NCBI GenBank assembly: GCA_963931105.1
Contig: OZ007004.1
Location: 1,488,001-1,552,000 of the forward strand
Source of the DNA: UMGS1590 sp900552455
GTDB lineage: Bacteria > Bacillota > Peptococcia > Peptococcales > Peptococcaceae
Direction: 5' to 3'
Length of the DNA: 64,000 nt
The translations under genes and the position numbers were made by a program. Shown here one piece after another: positions 17,793 through 26,016 of the stretch. Each line of letters starts with the position of its first letter. Within the stretch, counting starts at the first letter, position 1. The notes below the pieces were generated by a model. That model ran no database searches and was not told the origin of the DNA. It was given only the letters and a program-made list of their open reading frames with translations.

Positions 17793-17876
17793 TGTTACAA
17801 CCACTTCCCTACGCTGGTATGACCCAGATCAGGTTACGGAGTACAATCTCAGTCCGCTTCACGGACGCCCCCAGTG
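17793..17876 (-). promoter_or_regulatory. TPP riboswitch (THI element)
   Basis: Minus strand. The diagnostic segments are present in order: GGGGGCGTCC, GACTGAGATT, ACCTGATCTGGGTCATACCA and GCGTAGGGAAGTGG. This is the conserved thi-box aptamer that binds thiamin pyrophosphate. It is followed by the terminator at 17756-17787 and then thiW. A TATACT -10 lies at 17889-17894 just upstream. Confidence 0.96.
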
Positions 17877-17888
17877 TTCTGTGCTTTT

Positions 17889-17894
17889 AGTATA
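17889..17894 (-). promoter_or_regulatory. -10 element of the thiW-thiD operon
   Basis: TATACT on the minus strand about 12 bases before the TPP aptamer; the -35 is weak. Confidence 0.4.
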
Positions 17895-17963
17895 GCATCG
17901 TTCGGAGATTTTTTACAGGTGAAACGATAAAAAAGTGAAAAGTCTCGTGCCTTGCAGGCGTCC

Positions 17964-19622
17964 TCAGGAAAGCTTGCTCTGCGTGTAGAGTTTCGCGCCG
18001 CCGCCGACGTTGATCGCGTCGATGCCATTTTGCTGCAGGATGCGGCTGGCGATGTGGCCGCGCAGACCAACCATGCAGGAAACGTAGACCGGGCCGTCTG
18101 CTGGAACCTCGTGCAGACGTTTGCGCAGTTCAGGCAGCGGGATCTGCAGCGTGGATGGCAGCGGCACTTTTTCGATCTCTTTTTTGCCGCGCACGTCGAG
18201 CACCGTTGCACCGCTGGCGACGAGTCCTTCGATATGAGCGACGTCGTCGAAATATGCTTCGCCGTCGCGCAGATTTTCAGCGATGTAACCAGCGTAGTTG
18301 ACCGCAGATTTTGCCGTGTTGAACGGTGGTGCGTAGCAGAGCTCCACATCGGCAAGATCGTAGACACTCATGTCGCCAGCGATTGCTGTGGCGATCACAT
18401 CGATCGTTTTATCGATGCCCATATCCTGGCCAACAGCCTGCGCGCCATAGAGCTTGCCGTCTTCAGGCGCGTAGAGCACCTTCAGGCTGATCTGGGAAGC
18501 GCCTGGATAATAGGTGGCGTGGTTGGCTGGATAGAGATGGATGGAGCGATAGTCCACGCCCATTTGTTTGAGCTGTTTTTCGTTTTTGCCAGTGGAGGCC
18601 GCCTGCACCTTGAAAACGCGCACGATCGAGCTGCCGAGGCTGCCCTTGTAGTGCTTGTCCTTGCCGCAGATAATGTCTGCCACCATGCGGCCCATGCGAT
18701 TGGCAGGACCGGCCAGCGGGATCTGTGTTTTTTCGCCAAAGATGCGGTCCGTCGTTTCTACTGCATCGCCGATGGCGTAGATATCCTCTGCGCCGGCGAC
18801 ACGGAATTGATCGTCGATGACGATCGCGCCGCGTTCGTTCACGGCAAGACCGGCGTCTTTGATGAGCCCGCTTTCTGGGCGCACGCCGATGGCGAGCACT
18901 ATGAGATCCGTAGCGATGCGGCTGCCGTCAGCGAGAACGACGGTCTTGCCAGCGTCGGCGAAGCCCTGGATGGCTGTGCCGAGGGAAAGCTTGACGCCAT
19001 TCTTTCTCAGCTCAGCGGCGATGAGCGTCGCCATTTCCGGATCAAGCGCCGTCATCACCTGATCGGCTGCTTCTACGAGATGGACATCCAAGCCCTGGTG
19101 GCGCAGATTTTCCGCCATCTCCAGCCCGATGAAGCCGCCGCCAACGACCACAGCTGTTTTTGGCGCAGTGGTGTCCATAAATCCCTTGAGCGCGTCTACG
19201 TCAGCAATGTTGCGGATGGTGAAGATGCGGTCGCGCGCTTCTTCGAGACCTTCCAGCCGCGGCACGATCGGCGATGCACCAGGGGAGAGCACGAGCACAT
19301 CGTACCGCTCCTGGCGTTCCTCGCCAGTGCGCAGATAACGGACCGTCACCGTTTTCTGCTCAGGCTGGATGGCGATGACCTCTGCCTTCGTGTGGATCTC
19401 CAGATTGAACCAGGCGTTCATCGTCTTCACATCCTGCACCAGCAGCTGCTCGCGTTTTGGGATCACACCGCCGATATAATAAGGAAGGCCGCAGTTTGCG
19501 AAAGAAATATATTCGCCGCGCTCAAAAAGCACGATCTCCGCCTTTTCATCCAGACGGCGCAGGCGGGCAGCGCAAGACGCACCACCGGCAACTCCGCCGA
19601 CGATCAAAATTCGTTTAGCCAA
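17964..19622 (-). CDS. CoA-disulfide reductase with C-terminal rhodanese domain
   Basis: A 552-residue FAD/NAD(P)H pyridine nucleotide-disulfide oxidoreductase. The N-terminal FAD loop is RILIVGGVAGGASCAAR. The single active-site Cys is in FANCGLPYYIGG (residue 44), as in CoA-disulfide and persulfide reductases. The second nucleotide loop is VVVGGGFIGLEMAENL. From about residue 460 a rhodanese domain carries VYVSCMVGLRGH with the sulfur-accepting Cys. Such CoADR-RHD fusions reduce CoA-disulfide, CoA-persulfide or polysulfide. The start is a TTG at 19622, preceded by GAAAGGAG; the ATG at 19673 has no such site. Cytoplasmic. Confidence 0.93.
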   Translation of the reverse strand: MAKRILIVGGVAGGASCAARLRRLDEKAEIVLFERGEYISFANCGLPYYIGGVIPKREQLLVQDVKTMNAWFNLEIHTKAEVIAIQPEQKTVTVRYLRTGEERQERYDVLVLSPGASPIVPRLEGLEEARDRIFTIRNIADVDALKGFMDTTAPKTAVVVGGGFIGLEMAENLRHQGLDVHLVEAADQVMTALDPEMATLIAAELRKNGVKLSLGTAIQGFADAGKTVVLADGSRIATDLIVLAIGVRPESGLIKDAGLAVNERGAIVIDDQFRVAGAEDIYAIGDAVETTDRIFGEKTQIPLAGPANRMGRMVADIICGKDKHYKGSLGSSIVRVFKVQAASTGKNEKQLKQMGVDYRSIHLYPANHATYYPGASQISLKVLYAPEDGKLYGAQAVGQDMGIDKTIDVIATAIAGDMSVYDLADVELCYAPPFNTAKSAVNYAGYIAENLRDGEAYFDDVAHIEGLVASGATVLDVRGKKEIEKVPLPSTLQIPLPELRKRLHEVPADGPVYVSCMVGLRGHIASRILQQNGIDAINVGGGAKLYTQSKLS

Positions 19623-19808
19623 AATAAAAACTCCTTTCAAAATGGATTGTTCCTGACTCTGATTATACGCCAAATCTCCGGCTGCGGGTAGTCTTTTGTT
19701 CCGGCAGCTGGCAGGTTTCGTTTTGAACGCATTGTGAAATAGTCGCAGGGCGACTGCTTACAATATTTTTGTGCAAGACAACTGCTCACAGGTAAAAAAA
19801 CGGCATGG

Positions 19809-20100
19809 ACACATATGTGTAAAATAATCGTGGACGCCGACAGACAAAAATGGTCGCAACGCTACCAAAAGACAAGGTGATCACAAAAATACAAACTGTT
19901 TGAATTTTATGTTAACAGAGCCGTTCTTTCGTGGTCGACATTCAGCAGTGAGGCGTCATAATTTGATTTTTTTGCTCATTTTTGATGAAAATTTCTGGCG
20001 ATCGTCGCGCGATAAATTACGGAAATGGTGATTTATGAGCGCTCTGGGCAACGCGCTGCGCCATCCATCGCAATATTTTAGTCGTACCTATTAAAAAATC
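19809..20100. other. AT-rich intergenic region upstream of the fix operon
   Basis: No gene recognised. It contains the perfect 12-bp palindrome ACACATATGTGT at 19809-19820, a possible operator of unknown specificity. The rest is AT-rich relative to the window, with short ORFs only, none with a ribosome binding site. Confidence 0.4.
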
Positions 20101-20104
20101 GGTC

Positions 20105-20133
20105 TTGACGCATCCGCGATGATTTATGATAAT
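20105..20133 (+). promoter_or_regulatory. Upstream promoter (P1) of the fix operon
   Basis: TTGACG at 20105-20110, a 17-base spacer and GATAAT at 20128-20133; about 190 bases before fixC. Confidence 0.5.
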
Positions 20134-20180
20134 AATAATGAAGAACAATGGATTTGCGCTTATGCGTTCGAAAATACCCT

Positions 20181-20209
20181 TTGAAATAGTCTGAAAATTA
20201 TTGTAAGAT
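20181..20209 (+). promoter_or_regulatory. Main promoter (P2) of the fix operon
   Basis: TTGAAA at 20181-20186, a 17-base spacer and TAAGAT at 20204-20209. The predicted start is near 20216, giving a leader of about 105 bases. Confidence 0.65.
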
Positions 20210-20226
20210 AAGAGAGTACAAATTGT

Positions 20227-20243
20227 AATTGTGCGACACAATT
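20227..20243 (+). promoter_or_regulatory. Inverted repeat in the fix leader, possible operator
   Basis: AATTGTG-CGA-CACAATT, a perfect 7-bp inverted repeat with a 3-base centre, 11 bases after the predicted P2 transcription start. Its core TTGTG...CACAA loosely recalls redox-regulator sites such as Rex, but the spacing differs. Confidence 0.35.
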
Positions 20244-20321
20244 GCAAAGGATTTTTCGGCGCCTAAGACGCCAAAAGGTATGAGTTGTTTAAATCTCAAT
20301 ATTAAATGAGGTGGGAGAAAC

Positions 20322-21602
20322 ATGTCAGAAGAAAGATTTGAAGTGATCGTCATCGGCGGTGGCTTAGCAGGTTTGTCTGCGGCATATCGTCTCTCCAAAG
20401 CAGGCCGCAAGGTCCTCGTTTTGGAAAAGGCCCCTTACAGTGGTGCAAAGAATGTATCCGGCGGCCGTATCTACACCTATGCTCTTGACAAGCTCATGGG
20501 CGACGCGTGGAAGGATGCTCCGCTCGAACGCGAAATCAATCAGGAATATCTGATGATGATGAACGACGAAGACGCTGTCATCATCGATACCACGACCAAC
20601 GCGCTGGGCAACCAGTCCTACAGCGTGCTGCGTGAAAAATTCGATAAGTGGCTCGCTGGCAAAGTTGAAGAAGCTGGCGGTCTCGTTATCGGCGGCGCTT
20701 GCGTAGACGGCCTCATCCGCAAGGATGGCCGCGTATGCGGTGTTACCGTTGGCGAAGAATCCCTCGAATGCGATCTCGTCATCGACGCAGAAGGTGTTAA
20801 CGCCCTCGTTGCAGAACGCGCTGGCGTTATCGATCCAATCCGTCTCGAAAACATCGCAGTCGGCGTGAAATCCGTCATCCGTCTCAAAGAAAACGTCATC
20901 AACGACCGCTTCAACACCGACAGCGACAAGGGTGTCGCTCTCCTTGGTATGGGCTCTGCAAACCAGGGCATCTTTGGTGGTCTCTTCATGTACACCAACA
21001 AGGACACCATTTCCATCGGTCTTGTACAGGATTCCAAGACCTGGAAAGAAAGCGGCCTGCATCTGCCAGACGCTATGGAAGCGCTCAAAGAACATCCGAT
21101 CATCGGTAAATACATCGATGGCGGCGAACTCGTTGAATACACCGCACACCTTATTCCAGAAGGCGGCTACGACTCCTTCTCCGAATTCTGCGGCGACGGG
21201 ATCCTCGTTACCGGTGACGCTGCAGGTCTCTGCCTGAACCGTGGTTACACCGTTCGTGGTATGGACTATGCCATCATGAGTGGTATCGCAGCAGCTGAAA
21301 CCGCTGAACAGGCACTTGCAAAAGGCATCTTCACGAAAGATTTCCTGAGCATGTATACTGCACGTCTTGAACACAACACCCTGAATGACTTCAAGACGCT
21401 CAAGAATGCGCATCACTACATGGCCAACAGCGAACATCTCTTCACGACCTACCCAGATCTCGCTATCAACGCGCTCCAGAGCATGTACAAAGTTGATGGC
21501 GGCGCCGCTCAGGGCGTTGTGAAGACCATCGTTAAGGGTCTGCCTAAGGTCAAAGTGTTTAGCGTAGCAAAAGATGCAATCAAGGGGGTATTCTCATTAT
21601 GA
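20322..21602 (+). CDS. fixC: FixC-type electron transfer flavoprotein-quinone oxidoreductase
   Basis: A 426-residue FAD protein. The N-terminal dinucleotide loop is VIVIGGGLAGLSAAYRLSKAG followed by VLVLEK, and near residue 300 is GDAAGLCLNRGYTVRGMDYAI, the FAD/substrate segment of the ETF-QO/FixC family. It takes the low-energy electron branch from the FixAB flavoprotein and delivers it to quinone at the membrane. AGGTGGGAG lies 5 bases before the ATG. First gene of fixC-fixX-fixA-fixB. Codon choice (GTT, CGT, CTC, ACC, CCA) is much more biased than in neighbours, suggesting high expression. Confidence 0.93.
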   Translation: MSEERFEVIVIGGGLAGLSAAYRLSKAGRKVLVLEKAPYSGAKNVSGGRIYTYALDKLMGDAWKDAPLEREINQEYLMMMNDEDAVIIDTTTNALGNQSYSVLREKFDKWLAGKVEEAGGLVIGGACVDGLIRKDGRVCGVTVGEESLECDLVIDAEGVNALVAERAGVIDPIRLENIAVGVKSVIRLKENVINDRFNTDSDKGVALLGMGSANQGIFGGLFMYTNKDTISIGLVQDSKTWKESGLHLPDAMEALKEHPIIGKYIDGGELVEYTAHLIPEGGYDSFSEFCGDGILVTGDAAGLCLNRGYTVRGMDYAIMSGIAAAETAEQALAKGIFTKDFLSMYTARLEHNTLNDFKTLKNAHHYMANSEHLFTTYPDLAINALQSMYKVDGGAAQGVVKTIVKGLPKVKVFSVAKDAIKGVFSL

Positions 21603-21904
21603 TGAAAAAATTGAACATGGACGACCGTCTTGCGGCCGACCGTTTCGACAGTGATGACGAACACGCACACATCGTCATTGATAAAGAAGCATGCCGTACC
21701 TGCACCCATCGTGCCTGCACCTATAGCTGCCCTGCTGAACGTTACAAATGGGACGACATCAACGATATTATGACCTTTGACCACGTCGGTTGCCTCGAAT
21801 GCGGGAACTGCCGTCTTGTTTGCGAACGTCTCAACGAACGCCGCCCTGGCTATGACTGGAACTATCCAACCCAGGGTCACGGCTTCCTGTCTAAACAAGG
21901 CTGA
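21599..21904 (+). CDS. fixX: FixX-type ferredoxin-like protein
   Basis: A 101-residue ferredoxin-like protein with cysteine runs CRTCTHRACTYSCP and CLECGNCRLVC. The second supplies three closely spaced cysteines of one [4Fe-4S] cluster and the first completes it; the other ancestral site is degenerate, as usual for FixX. It acts as electron partner of FixC. The start overlaps the fixC stop by 4 bases (ATGA), showing tight coupling. Biased codon use as in the rest of the operon. Confidence 0.93.
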   Translation: MMKKLNMDDRLAADRFDSDDEHAHIVIDKEACRTCTHRACTYSCPAERYKWDDINDIMTFDHVGCLECGNCRLVCERLNERRPGYDWNYPTQGHGFLSKQG

Positions 21905-21954
21905 TTGTTAGAGATCGTTGAAATTTCATAACGAAGAAAGAGGAGCAGTGAACT

Positions 21955-22764
21955 ATGAGAATCTTAGCATGCATTAAACAGGTTCCGGATACCTCCGAAA
22001 TTAAGGTCGATCCAGTAACCAATACCCTGATCCGTAAAGGGGTACCAAGTATTGTTAACCCAATGGACTTGAACGCAGTTGAAACTGCAGTCACTCTGAA
22101 AGAACAGAATCCAGATACCACCATCACCCTGCTGACCATGGGGCCTCCTCCTGCAGAAGAAGCGCTCCGTGAATGCATCAGCATGGGCTGCGATGAAGCA
22201 TATCTCCTCACCGACCGTGCATTCGGTGGTGCAGATACCTATGCGACCAGCTACTCCCTTGCAGTTGCAACGAAATATCTGGAAGAAAAACAGGGCGCAC
22301 CATTTGACCTGATCGTCTGCGGCATCATGGCTGTCGACGGTGATACCGGTCAGGTTGGTCCTGAACTTGCAGAACACCTCGGTCTGCCACAGATCACCTA
22401 CTGCATCGGCGCAGAAGTTGCTGGCGAAACCCTGAAGACCAAACGTGCTCATGAAATGGGCTACGAAGTCCTCGAAACCAAGCTCCCTGCACTGATCGCT
22501 GTTACCAAAGACATCAACAAACCACGTCGTGGTACCGTTCGCGGTAAGATCGCTGCAAAGCGCGCTAAAGTTGAATGGATCTCTGCTGACATGCTCGGCG
22601 AAGCCCTCGACCGCACCAAGATCGGTCTCAAGGGTTCCCCAACCAACGTTCGCAGCGCACATCCACCAAAAATGCGCACCCGTGGTGAAGACGTCACCGG
22701 TAAGGACGCCAAGGAATCTGTTGCGAACCTGATGGCAAAACTGACTGAAAACAACTTGATCTAA
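21955..22764 (+). CDS. fixA: FixA, electron transfer flavoprotein beta subunit
   Basis: A 269-residue EtfB-family protein beginning MRILACIKQVPDTSEIKVDP, with VDGDTGQVGPELAEHLGLP near residue 125, the nucleotide/FAD-binding loop. In bifurcating Etf proteins this subunit helps bind the bifurcating FAD and NADH. AGAGGAG precedes the ATG. It pairs with fixB 16 bases downstream. Together FixAB should oxidise NADH and split electrons between ferredoxin/flavodoxin and the FixCX-quinone branch. Confidence 0.95.
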   Translation: MRILACIKQVPDTSEIKVDPVTNTLIRKGVPSIVNPMDLNAVETAVTLKEQNPDTTITLLTMGPPPAEEALRECISMGCDEAYLLTDRAFGGADTYATSYSLAVATKYLEEKQGAPFDLIVCGIMAVDGDTGQVGPELAEHLGLPQITYCIGAEVAGETLKTKRAHEMGYEVLETKLPALIAVTKDINKPRRGTVRGKIAAKRAKVEWISADMLGEALDRTKIGLKGSPTNVRSAHPPKMRTRGEDVTGKDAKESVANLMAKLTENNLI

Positions 22765-22780
22765 GGGAGGCTGAAAAAAC

Positions 22781-23791
22781 ATGGATCTGAAAGAATATAA
22801 AAACCTTTGGGTCTTCATTGAACAGGAAAACAATGAACCTAAAAACGTCGGCCTCGAATTGTTGAACGAAGCAAAACGCATGGCCGTCGAATGCGGCCAG
22901 GAAGTTTGGGCTATGGTCATCGGCGAAGACAACAAGAAATGCATCGAAGAAGCTGCTGCTTATGGCGCAGACAAGGTCGTTTCTGTTGAAGGCCCTGAAT
23001 TTGCACACTATGGCACCGAAGCTTATTCCCAGGCTGTCATCGAACTGATCAACAAGCACAAACCATCCGCTATCCTCTTTGGCGCAACCTTCAATGGTCG
23101 TGACCTCGGTCCAAAAGTTGCCTGCAACATGCACACTGGTCTCACCGCCGACTGCACCGAGCTGGAAATCGACAAAGACGGCGTCGTCACCTGGATCCGT
23201 CCAGCCCTCGGCGGCAACCTCATGGGCCACATCTACTGCCCTAACACCCGTCCTCAGATGGGTACCGTCCGTCCAGCCGTGTTCAAAAAGGCTGAACGTC
23301 AGGATGGCCGCAAAGTGCCAGTGATCACCGAAAAGATCACCATCAAGCCTGAAAACCTCCGCACCAAATTCCTCGAATTCGTGCAGACTGTTGACGACGG
23401 CGCTATCCGCATTGAAGATGCAAACATCATCGTTTGCGGTGGCCGTGGTCTCGGCAAAGCTGAAAACTTCAAGCTCCTGGAAGACCTCGCTGATGCACTC
23501 GGCGGCGTTGTAGCAGGTAGCCGTAAGACTGTTGACGCTGGCTGGATGCCAGTTGCTCAGCAGGTTGGTCAGACTGGTAAGACCGTTAACCCTGACATCT
23601 TTGTTTCTGTCGGGATCAGCGGCGCCATCCAGCACCAGGTTGGTATGGAAAAATCTGGTACGATCATCGCTATCAACAACGATCCAGAAGCTCCTGTATT
23701 TGAAATCGCAACCTACGGCATCGTTGGCGACCTCTTCCAGGTTGTCCCAGCGCTGACCGAAGCTGTCAAAGAATACAAGAAAAGCAAATAA
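22781..23791 (+). CDS. fixB: FixB, electron transfer flavoprotein alpha subunit
   Basis: A 336-residue EtfA-family protein. The C-terminal FAD-binding region is present: VCGGRGLGKAENF near residue 220, AGSRKTVDAGW near 246, then VSVGISGAIQHQVGMEKS and AINNDPEAPVFEIATYGIVGD. It binds FAD together with FixA. GGGAGG lies 10 bases before the ATG. Last gene of the operon; an intrinsic terminator follows 22 bases after the stop. The whole operon has no nearby nitrogenase genes, so a general redox role is inferred. Confidence 0.95.
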   Translation: MDLKEYKNLWVFIEQENNEPKNVGLELLNEAKRMAVECGQEVWAMVIGEDNKKCIEEAAAYGADKVVSVEGPEFAHYGTEAYSQAVIELINKHKPSAILFGATFNGRDLGPKVACNMHTGLTADCTELEIDKDGVVTWIRPALGGNLMGHIYCPNTRPQMGTVRPAVFKKAERQDGRKVPVITEKITIKPENLRTKFLEFVQTVDDGAIRIEDANIIVCGGRGLGKAENFKLLEDLADALGGVVAGSRKTVDAGWMPVAQQVGQTGKTVNPDIFVSVGISGAIQHQVGMEKSGTIIAINNDPEAPVFEIATYGIVGDLFQVVPALTEAVKEYKKSK

Positions 23792-23812
23792 TCCTCATAC
23801 CTGAATCCTTTG

Positions 23813-23848
23813 GATACGCCCTGCCTTTGCGGTGGGGCGTATTTTTTC
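23813..23848 (+). terminator. Intrinsic terminator of the fix operon
   Basis: ATACGCCC ... GGGGCGTAT followed by TTTTTT. Confidence 0.8.
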
Positions 23849-23902
23849 ATGGCAAAGAAAAACTGAGCCGCACATTTTTGCGGCCCAGTTTCTTTCTGAA
23901 GA

Positions 23903-24703
23903 TTATTTTTCGCCCTCGTTGACTGGTGTTTCGGTGACGGTGACTTTTTTCTTGAGTGCACTGTCAACGTCCTTGAAAATTTCCGGTTGTGGGCGATTTG
24001 GGTCAAATTTGGTTGGGTCGCCAGGGAAAGCCTGATGACGGTTGGCGAAGGCTTCAATGTTGCCGGCGTCGTCGAGGATCTCGCCGACGGCAGTTGCTGC
24101 ATCGACGGCGGTTTCAACCGGGCCTTTGTATGGCTTGGCGGTTGGATCTTTGACGACTTTGATCTCGCCAGGCGTTTCGACGACGGTGGTTGTTTTGCGG
24201 ATCTTGTCGTCGACGTCTTTGAAGATCTCAGGCTGTGGGCGATTTGGATCGAATTTCGTTGGATCGCCTGGGAAGGCCTGGTGGCGGTTGGCGAAGGCTT
24301 CAACATTTCCGGCGTCGTCTAAGATTTCGCCGACGGCCTGCGCTGCGCTTGTGATGGCGTTGACAGTAGCGGCGCCAGGCGTTGGCTTCACGGGCTCGTC
24401 GGTGAGAACTTCGTCGTACATCGGTGGGATGTGGACGCGGTATTCTTCGATGGCGTCGTTGCAGGTTGGGCTCTGCTTGCAGTTGGCATAGCTTTCAAGC
24501 CCTTCTGTCTGCTTGATGATGTTGCGCACTTCGCCGAAGAAGCCGAGAATGTCGTGCTTGATGATCGCGGCAGCGTGTTTCAGCGCTGTTTTGTTTTCCG
24601 GCTCGCGGAAACGGTCGACGGTCAGCTTGGAGCGGCGGACGCCTTCGCGGACGCGCTCTCTGGCGGCTTCAGCGTGTGGATGGTTGTGTTCGTGTGTTCC
24701 CAT
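23903..24703 (-). CDS. Unrecognised 266-residue protein with an internal 42-residue duplication
   Basis: I do not recognise a family. The N-terminus is short and His-rich (MGTHEHNHPHAEAARERVREG), followed by a helical segment and a Cys pair (YANCKQSPTCND). Two near-identical modules follow at about residues 126-168 and 206-248, each VGEILDDAGN..EAFANRHQ then AFPGDPTKFDPNRPQ and PEIFKDVD, joined by a Pro/Lys-rich linker. The second ends in a charged tail. No signal peptide or membrane segment. AAAGGGG supports the ATG at 24703 over one 6 bases upstream. Own promoter at 24785-24813; monocistronic. Confidence 0.7.
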   Translation of the reverse strand: MGTHEHNHPHAEAARERVREGVRRSKLTVDRFREPENKTALKHAAAIIKHDILGFFGEVRNIIKQTEGLESYANCKQSPTCNDAIEEYRVHIPPMYDEVLTDEPVKPTPGAATVNAITSAAQAVGEILDDAGNVEAFANRHQAFPGDPTKFDPNRPQPEIFKDVDDKIRKTTTVVETPGEIKVVKDPTAKPYKGPVETAVDAATAVGEILDDAGNIEAFANRHQAFPGDPTKFDPNRPQPEIFKDVDSALKKKVTVTETPVNEGEK

Positions 24704-24784
24704 AGTCATTGCCCCTTTCTGTCATTGCGTGTGGCCGCTGGCGGCGACCACGGTTAATCCTTTTTATCGGTTCCTTTAATTTGA

Positions 24785-24813
24785 ATTATAACAGGACAGG
24801 CGGATGGAAACAA
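24785..24813 (-). promoter_or_regulatory. Promoter of the duplicated-module protein
   Basis: Minus strand: TTGTTT, a 17-base spacer and a perfect TATAAT at 24785-24790, giving a leader of about 75 bases. Confidence 0.55.
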
Positions 24814-25007
24814 GCGGCAGCGTTAAAATTTCAAAAATTCATACGACTTTTTTATATGTCGTCTGCTGGCGGGACTCTGGGCTATGGGCGGAGAAGGCTG
24901 GTGAGGATTTTTCGCTGATGGCTGTCTGCAAAAAATTTTCGCGGAGGAGGATGGGCGAAAATCTGATGCGCGCGGTGAAAAATCGCCGGCTGCGGCGTCG
25001 CTTGCGA

Positions 25008-25036
25008 TTGACGCGGGGGCCGACTCTTGCTATACT
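25008..25036 (+). promoter_or_regulatory. Promoter of the polyamine operon
   Basis: TTGACG at 25008-25013, a 17-base spacer and TATACT at 25031-25036. Predicted start near 25043. Confidence 0.65.
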
Positions 25037-25040
25037 TAAA

Positions 25041-25076
25041 ATGGCTTGACAGGCGTCTCGTGGCGAGGCGCGCCAT
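25041..25076 (+). promoter_or_regulatory. Stem-loop at the 5' end of the polyamine operon mRNA
   Basis: ATGGC ... GGCG.CTCG-TGG-CGAG.CGC ... GCCAT: a GC-rich hairpin occupying the first bases of the predicted leader, 40 bases before the speD start. No U-run follows, so it is not a simple terminator; it may stabilise or regulate the mRNA. Confidence 0.35.
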
Positions 25077-25117
25077 AGAATCAGCGACATTTTCTTGGGA
25101 AATGGAGAGAGTGGAAG

Positions 25118-25882
25118 ATGAAAGATAAGCTCCGCTTGTATGGGTTCAATAACCTCACGAAGGCTTTGAGCTTTAATATATATGATGTCTGCTATGCGCG
25201 CACTGTTCGCGAGCAGCGGGATTACGTGGCATATATCGATGAACAGTACAACTCGGATCGTCTCACGGATATTCTTGTCAATGTCACGGATATGATCGGG
25301 GCCAATGTGCTGAACATCGCCCACCAGGACTACGATCCGCAGGGGGCGAGTGTGACGCTTCTGATCGCTGAGGGATCGATGGTCCCATCGCAGAAGAGCG
25401 ACACGATCGTCGGCCATCTGGACAAGAGCCATGTGACGGTGCACACATATCCGGAATATCATCCGGAAAACGCGATCGCTACGTTCCGTGTGGATATTGA
25501 TGTTGCGACCTGTGGCGAGATCACGCCACTGTCGACGCTGGATTATCTGATCGGCAGCTTCGATTCGGACATCATCACGATGGATTATCGCGTGCGCGGA
25601 TTTACGCGCGATGTTGATGGTAAAAAGATCTTCAACGATCATCCGATGAGCTCTATCCAGGAGTATATTGATGACGCGACGTTGAAGCGCTACGACGCTG
25701 TCGATATCAATATCTATCAGGCCAACATCTATCATACAAAAATGCTCATTAAGGAGCTTGATATTCAAAATTATTTATTCAATACGGACGCTTATGAACT
25801 GCAGCCTCAGAAACGCCTGGAGATCACACAGAATCTTCGTCGCGAAATGATCGAGATCTTCAGCGGCTGCAACGTTTACTGA
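25118..25882 (+). CDS. speD: S-adenosylmethionine decarboxylase proenzyme, E. coli-type
   Basis: A 254-residue proenzyme matching the long (E. coli-type) class. The self-cleavage site is LDKSHVTVHTYPEYHPE, predicting cleavage between Lys103 and Ser104 with Ser104 becoming the pyruvoyl cofactor. It makes decarboxylated AdoMet, the aminopropyl donor for SpeE three genes on. First gene of a six-gene polyamine operon with a good promoter upstream; GGAGAGAGTGG precedes the ATG. The class is unusual for Firmicutes, which mostly carry the short form. Confidence 0.95.
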   Translation: MKDKLRLYGFNNLTKALSFNIYDVCYARTVREQRDYVAYIDEQYNSDRLTDILVNVTDMIGANVLNIAHQDYDPQGASVTLLIAEGSMVPSQKSDTIVGHLDKSHVTVHTYPEYHPENAIATFRVDIDVATCGEITPLSTLDYLIGSFDSDIITMDYRVRGFTRDVDGKKIFNDHPMSSIQEYIDDATLKRYDAVDINIYQANIYHTKMLIKELDIQNYLFNTDAYELQPQKRLEITQNLRREMIEIFSGCNVY

Positions 25883-25915
25883 GAAAGGAAGGGTGAGCGA
25901 GCGCCGGTGGCGCTC

Positions 25916-25996
25916 ATGTTTGCGAACCGACCGAGGCGGAAGCCGAGACGAGCGGACGCAGCAAAGCGTTTGTTCCGAGCTGCCAAGATGATTTAA
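25916..25996 (+). CDS. Possible Arg/Lys-rich leader peptide before the amino-acid decarboxylase
   Basis: A 26-codon ORF: MFANRPRRKPRRADAAKRLF, then RAAKMI and a stop 20 bases before the decarboxylase start. Ten of 26 residues are Arg or Lys, and the Arg codons are mostly CGA, CGG, AGG and AGA. A GGTGG lies 5 bases before its ATG, and the start is held in a hairpin (GAGCGCC-GGT-GGCGCTC, 25899-25915). Arg-rich leader ORFs control ornithine decarboxylase in enterobacteria (speFL). The alternative is a non-coding intergenic spacer. Confidence 0.3.
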   Translation: MFANRPRRKPRRADAAKRLFRAAKMI

Positions 25997-26016
25997 TCTA
26001 AGAAGGAGGAATTCTG

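Noticed and set aside
17952..19691. 579-codon open frame antisense to the CoA-disulfide reductase
   Set aside because: Shadow frame; the minus-strand gene has FAD, active-site and rhodanese motifs.
19809..19820. Perfect palindrome ACACATATGTGT as an operator
   Set aside because: A single 12-bp palindrome far from either promoter; too little evidence for a regulator call, recorded only within the intergenic description.
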